64,000 bases of DNA. Origin: a bacterium. Lineage in GTDB: Bacteria > Armatimonadota > Abditibacteriia > Abditibacteriales > Abditibacteriaceae. Numbering within the stretch: position 1 is the first letter of the stretch; every line of letters starts with the position of its first letter. The DNA lies in the NCBI GenBank assembly GCA_004172935.1, contig SDZD01000025.1:1-64000 (forward strand), in the 5' to 3' direction. The notes beneath the pieces were generated by a model that was not told where the DNA came from, made no database searches, and was given only the letters and a program-made list of their open reading frames with translations. Shown here piece after piece: positions 61,351 to 64,000 of this stretch. A program made the translations under genes and the position numbers.

Positions 61351-61539
61351 AAGGGCAGAGCAAGGTGCGCTTCGCGCGGCTGGATGGGTCGCAGGACTAA
61401 AGTCCGCGCTATTTGGCCTTCGGCCTCCTGTCCGCCTTCGCGGACACAGCAGGTGCGCTGCGCGCGCTGGGTAGGAAAGGGGTCTTCGGCAATTCAGCAT
61501 AGTTGCATCAAAAAGTGGGGTGTCTGCTAACAGCAGTTT
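61351..61539. repeat. Hairpin-rich intergenic region
   Basis: About 190 nt with a chain of short inverted repeats, such as GGACTAAAGTCC, TGGCCTTCGGCC and GTCCGCCTTCGCGGAC, and GC-rich runs. This texture is typical of degenerate dispersed intergenic repeats. No gene and no T-rich terminator are evident. Confidence 0.5.
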
Positions 61540-61848
61540 TTAGGCGGCGCCTGTGCCTGTGTTTTGGGTTTCGTAGTGCTTCATTTCCTGAATGGCGGCG
61601 AAGAATGGTTTTACTGCAGCTAAGAAGGCGGGGAACTCGGCGCTTTTGCGAAAGCCTTGCAGGTGGCGTTCGGTTGATTTCCAACGGATGATGACGGCGA
61701 AGTTTTCGGGTTCTTCTTCGCCGCGCAATATCTCGTAGTTGATGCATTCAGGGGAGCGGGCGAGGAAGGCACTCGCGTCTTGATAGGCTTGTAGAAATGC
61801 TTCTTCCTGTCCGCTTTCGATGCGGTAGCGAATAAGTTCGGTTGTCAT
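61540..61848 (-). CDS. Antibiotic biosynthesis monooxygenase (ABM) domain protein
   Basis: A protein of 102 residues from ATG 61848 (MTTELIRYRIESGQEEAFLQ). The ferredoxin-like ABM fold is visible as ELIRYRIESGQEEAFLQAYQ, SPECINYEILRGEEEPENFA and VIIRWKSTERHLQGFRKSAE. These small cofactor-free monooxygenases act on quinols and similar aromatic compounds. It is divergent from an HxlR regulator with about 100 nt between starts, a common arrangement in which the regulator senses electrophiles or quinones and controls the oxidase. Confidence 0.85.
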   Translation of the reverse strand: MTTELIRYRIESGQEEAFLQAYQDASAFLARSPECINYEILRGEEEPENFAVIIRWKSTERHLQGFRKSAEFPAFLAAVKPFFAAIQEMKHYETQNTGTGAA

Positions 61849-61920
61849 GTATTGATGCCACTTTCCCGGATGAAGGGGCATTAGAGGAGATTTTGGTGTC
61901 TTAGCAAGGTGACTTCAAGA

Positions 61921-61938
61921 ACTTACCGGAAAGTAAGT
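61921..61938. promoter_or_regulatory. Candidate HxlR operator
   Basis: ACTTAC-CGGAAA-GTAAGT is a perfect 6-bp inverted repeat with a 6-nt spacer, 9 nt before the HxlR start. Its TTAC-N-GTAA core matches the style of HxlR-family sites. It is well placed to regulate both divergent genes. Confidence 0.65.
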
Positions 61939-61947
61939 ACGCCTATT

Positions 61948-62304
61948 ATGAAAGATGAAAACGAACTGATTTTCAACTGTCCAGTCGAAGCGGCGCTTGA
62001 TGTGATGGGCGGCAAATGGAAACCGGTGATTCTGTGGCACCTAAGCCAGCGTGAACACCGGTTCGGCGAACTGCGGCGCGCCATTCCGCGCGTTAGCGAG
62101 AAGGTACTGATTGAGCAGTTGCGCCAATTAGAGAAAAGCGGCGTGGTGGCACGCGATGTGAAAGAGACGGTGCCCCCGACGGTGACTTACTCGCTGACAG
62201 AATACGGGCAAACGCTGAAACAGGCCATTACTTCGCTAAGCGAGTGGGGGTTGCATCATGCGGAACAGACAGGAGCGCGGATTTTAGTAGTCGAGGGAGA
62301 GTAG
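61948..62304 (+). CDS. HxlR-family transcriptional regulator
   Basis: A protein of 118 residues from ATG 61948 (MKDENELIFNCPVEAALDVM); the frame is open 13 codons earlier. The winged-HTH HxlR signature is complete: CPVEAALDVMGGKWKPVILW, FGELRRAIPRVSEKVLIEQL and VTYSLTEYGQTLKQAI. The N-terminal Cys in FNCP is the position of redox- or quinone-sensing Cys in YodB/CatR/HypR-type members. It is divergent from the ABM gene, so control of that gene is likely. Confidence 0.9.
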   Translation: MKDENELIFNCPVEAALDVMGGKWKPVILWHLSQREHRFGELRRAIPRVSEKVLIEQLRQLEKSGVVARDVKETVPPTVTYSLTEYGQTLKQAITSLSEWGLHHAEQTGARILVVEGE

Positions 62305-62317
62305 AAATGCCGCCAAG

Positions 62318-62866
62318 CTAAGTATCTTGGGCGGCTTGAAGGATTTTTAGAGTGGTATCGTAGAAGCGGGTAGTGATAGTGGCGTTTACACCGAAAGCTT
62401 TTTTCATGAAGGGGGCCAGGTTGCCCCATTTGCCGTCGATGAGACGGATGACGAGGTAGACCTCGCCTTCGGTGACTGCCACGATTTCCATGTCGGTTTT
62501 CGCGGAAACGATGGGGAGAGGCGTTGAGGGTTGAAGGGATTCGCGGGTGAAGACGACCATCAAGCGCGTATCAGGAGTGACCTCTACCTCATAAAAGGGG
62601 TCGAGTTGGAGGGAGGGTTCTAATTTGGCGGGGATACGGAGGAAGGTGGGGACTTCGTAGCCGAGGGATTGCAAAAGATGGGCTTCTATTTGGGCGGTGA
62701 GAACCTCGCAATCGGTTTCGGGGGATTCGAAGAAGACGTTGCCGGTTTGAATGTAGGTACGGACGTTAGAAAAGCCCAATTCGCGGAAGAGTTCGCGCAA
62801 TTTTTCCATTTTTACGCGGTGGCCGCCGACGTTGATGCCTCGAAGAAACGCGATGTAGAGCGTCAT
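62318..62866 (-). CDS. DUF1697-family protein
   Basis: A protein of 182 residues. MTLYIAFLRGINVGGHRVKM followed by EKLRELFRELGFSNVRTYIQ and TGNVFFES is the unmistakable start of the DUF1697 family. The rest has VTPDTRLMVVFTRES and ITTRFYDTTLKILQAA. No biochemical function is established for the family. It is convergent with the HxlR gene, with a 13-nt gap containing part of an imperfect GCCGCC-containing hairpin. Confidence 0.92.
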   Translation of the reverse strand: MTLYIAFLRGINVGGHRVKMEKLRELFRELGFSNVRTYIQTGNVFFESPETDCEVLTAQIEAHLLQSLGYEVPTFLRIPAKLEPSLQLDPFYEVEVTPDTRLMVVFTRESLQPSTPLPIVSAKTDMEIVAVTEGEVYLVIRLIDGKWGNLAPFMKKAFGVNATITTRFYDTTLKILQAAQDT

Positions 62867-62975
62867 GGGTTCGATATTTTATTTAAATTCAGGGAGACGG
62901 GGTTAAGAGGCTCTGGCACAGGGTTTGGGAGAAAATGCCCCGGTCAAACTTTGGCCGAATGAGAATGAAAGGGAT

Positions 62976-63374
62976 ATGAAACCATACATTAGCCTTGTAA
63001 CTCTGGGCGTTTCGGATTTGGCCCGCTCGACGGCGTTTTATCGCGATGGATTGGGGTGGCCGACTGAAGGCGACTACGAGGGAGTATCGTTTTTTAAGCT
63101 GCGGGGGACGTGGCTTTCGCTATTTCCACGCGAGAATTTGATAAAAGATGCCGCTTTACCAGAAGGGAGCGGAGGTTTTGGCGGCTTTACTCTGGCGCAC
63201 AACGTCGCTTCGGCGGAAGAGGTGGGTCAAGTGCTGGAAGTGGCCGAGGAAGCCGGGGCCAAAATACTGAAACCCGCGCAGGATGCGTTTTGGGGCGGAC
63301 ATCATGGGTACTTCGCTGACCCGGATGGCTTCGTGTGGGAAATCGCGTGGAATCCTGACATTGATTTGACTTGA
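62976..63374 (+). CDS. VOC-family (glyoxalase/dioxygenase superfamily) protein
   Basis: A protein of 132 residues from ATG 62976, preceded by AAAGGGAT; the frame is open to 62925. The two VOC half-domains are visible as ISLVTLGVSDLARSTAFYRD and, at the end, GGHHGYFADPDGFVWEIAWN. Metal-ligand positions are partly altered (the first half starts with Ser-Leu-Val rather than the usual His). The substrate is unknown. It may be an antibiotic-resistance or glyoxalase-like enzyme; context gives no more. Confidence 0.88.
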   Translation: MKPYISLVTLGVSDLARSTAFYRDGLGWPTEGDYEGVSFFKLRGTWLSLFPRENLIKDAALPEGSGGFGGFTLAHNVASAEEVGQVLEVAEEAGAKILKPAQDAFWGGHHGYFADPDGFVWEIAWNPDIDLT

Positions 63375-63453
63375 GCTGGCACTAAAAAAACTCTCTAATT
63401 ATTTTCACTGGGACCCATGAAAACCCCTTGACTCATGGCTTCGGATAGCCTAT

Positions 63454-63487
63454 ATTTAACCATATGGTTAAATAACCATGAAGGTTA
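63454..63487. promoter_or_regulatory. Two palindromic operators upstream of the ArsR gene
   Basis: ATTTAACCATATGGTTAAAT at 63454-63473 is a perfect 20-bp palindrome. A second, TAACC-ATGAA-GGTTA, overlaps it by one base at 63473-63487. Both share the TAACCAT half-site. They lie 4 nt upstream of the ArsR start, fitting autorepression. Confidence 0.75.
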
Positions 63488-63491
63488 GTTA

Positions 63492-63866
63492 ATGACGTCA
63501 GATCAGCTAGATGCCGTATTTGGTGCATTGGCCGATTCGACCCGACGCGCAATTTTAGCCCGTCTCGCCACTTCGGGAGAGCTGTCGGTTACCGAGTTGG
63601 CAGAACCATTCGCTATAAGCCTTCCTGCCGTCACCAAGCACTTAAAAGTGCTGGAAAAGGCGGGATTGATTACGCGAGGACGTGATGCACAATGGAGGCC
63701 GTGCCGCCTTGAGGCCAGCCCCCTTCAGGATGTGTTCGAGTGGGTAGAGCCGTATCGTCGCTTCTGGGAAGAAAGCTTCGACCGACTCGAAGAGTATTTG
63801 AAGGAATTGCAAGCACAGGAGCAAACCAATGAGCACAACATTAACTCCAAGCAGCCTGGCGATTGA
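63492..63866 (+). CDS. ArsR-family transcriptional regulator
   Basis: A protein of 124 residues. The winged HTH is MTSDQLDAVFGALADSTRRA, LARLATSGELSVTELAEPFA, ISLPAVTKHLKVLEKAGLIT and RGRDAQWRPCRLEASPLQDV. No metal-binding Cys pair of the classical ArsR type is seen. This branch (PAVTKHLKVLEKAGLI, RRFWEESFDRLEEYL) is typically encoded with an SRPBCC/AHSA1 protein, and such a gene overlaps its 3' end by 38 nt here. Palindromic operators precede it at 63454-63487. Confidence 0.92.
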   Translation: MTSDQLDAVFGALADSTRRAILARLATSGELSVTELAEPFAISLPAVTKHLKVLEKAGLITRGRDAQWRPCRLEASPLQDVFEWVEPYRRFWEESFDRLEEYLKELQAQEQTNEHNINSKQPGD

Positions 63867-64000
63867 ATCGCCCAGCCCAAAGAACGAATTGAAATTGACG
63901 TTGCCTTCCGACCTTGAAATCGTGGTGACGCGCGAATTCAATGCGCCGAACCGTTTGGTGTTCGCGGCATGGACACAGCCGGAACATATTCGGCGTTGGT
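63829..64000 (+). CDS. SRPBCC (AHSA1-like) domain protein, 5' part
   Basis: Begins at ATG 63829, overlapping the ArsR gene, and runs off the window after 57 codons. The reading SDLEIVVTREFNAPNRLVFA followed by AWTQPEHIRRW is the START/SRPBCC family opening. Members bind hydrophobic ligands in a deep cavity. The usual pairing with an ArsR regulator is present. Most of the protein lies outside the window, so nothing more can be said. Confidence 0.85.
   Translation, partial: MSTTLTPSSLAIESPSPKNELKLTLPSDLEIVVTREFNAPNRLVFAAWTQPEHIRRW

Noticed and set aside
61351-61539. Structured non-coding RNA
   Set aside because: The chain of short hairpins has no conserved layout I recognise and no clear promoter or terminator.

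Overview
The window is a dense, moderately GC-rich bacterial chromosome segment of about 60 genes on both strands, cut at both ends. No rRNA, tRNA, CRISPR array, prophage or insertion sequence was recognised. Several traits point to a diderm member of the Terrabacteria, in the neighbourhood of Armatimonadota or Abditibacteriota: a single-SLH-domain exported protein, an outer-membrane-barrel-like protein, RNase J, a BldC/excisionase-type MerR regulator, an archaeal/fungal-type aspartate-semialdehyde dehydrogenase and many secreted Pro/Thr-rich or FN3 proteins. The phylum is an inference and was not tested.

Layout. 1-2.0 kb holds two exported proteins separated by a perfect palindromic terminator. 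2.1-6.0 kb is an accessory island: a MoxR-type AAA+ ATPase coupled to a 356-residue protein of unknown function, a truncated tail and an amber-interrupted gene that share a C-terminal motif with that protein, and a ParD/ParE-like toxin-antitoxin pair. 6.1-9.2 kb is uvrA. 9.3-20 kb is rich in exported proteins (FN3, propeller, Calx-beta/Ig, Thr-Pro stalks), with a BatA-type VWA membrane protein operon and two tandemly duplicated exported metallo-beta-lactamase-fold hydrolases. 20-30 kb carries a small HTH regulator, queA, an RlpA-like protein, TPR and membrane proteins, an Amt transporter and a barrel-like protein.

30-38 kb runs on the plus strand with a stand-alone Clp N-domain protein, a GT4 glycosyltransferase, folD and a lysine/diaminopimelate cluster (dapB-asd-two unknowns-dapA). 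38-49 kb has a family-4 uracil-DNA glycosylase ending in a clamp-binding-like peptide, a LolA-like protein, RNase J, an orphan histidine kinase, a GH26-like glycosidase, a phosphatase and an HtrA-like protease. 49-61 kb is mostly minus strand and envelope-directed: TlpA-like thioredoxin, a large TPR protein that appears to start at CTG, UppP, an AI-2E-family permease, WecB, a DUF4291 protein, and an overlapping trio of GT39 transferase, flippase-like protein and R2K-type ATP-grasp. 61-64 kb is a run of small regulator/enzyme pairs: ABM monooxygenase with a divergent HxlR regulator, a DUF1697 protein, a VOC protein, and ArsR-SRPBCC, two of them with visible palindromic operators.

The observations most worth following are the 2.1-6.0 kb island, the CTG-initiated TPR protein with a hidden zinc-ribbon-like N-terminus, the C-terminal clamp motif of the uracil-DNA glycosylase, and the R2K ATP-grasp overlapping two lipid-carrier envelope genes.
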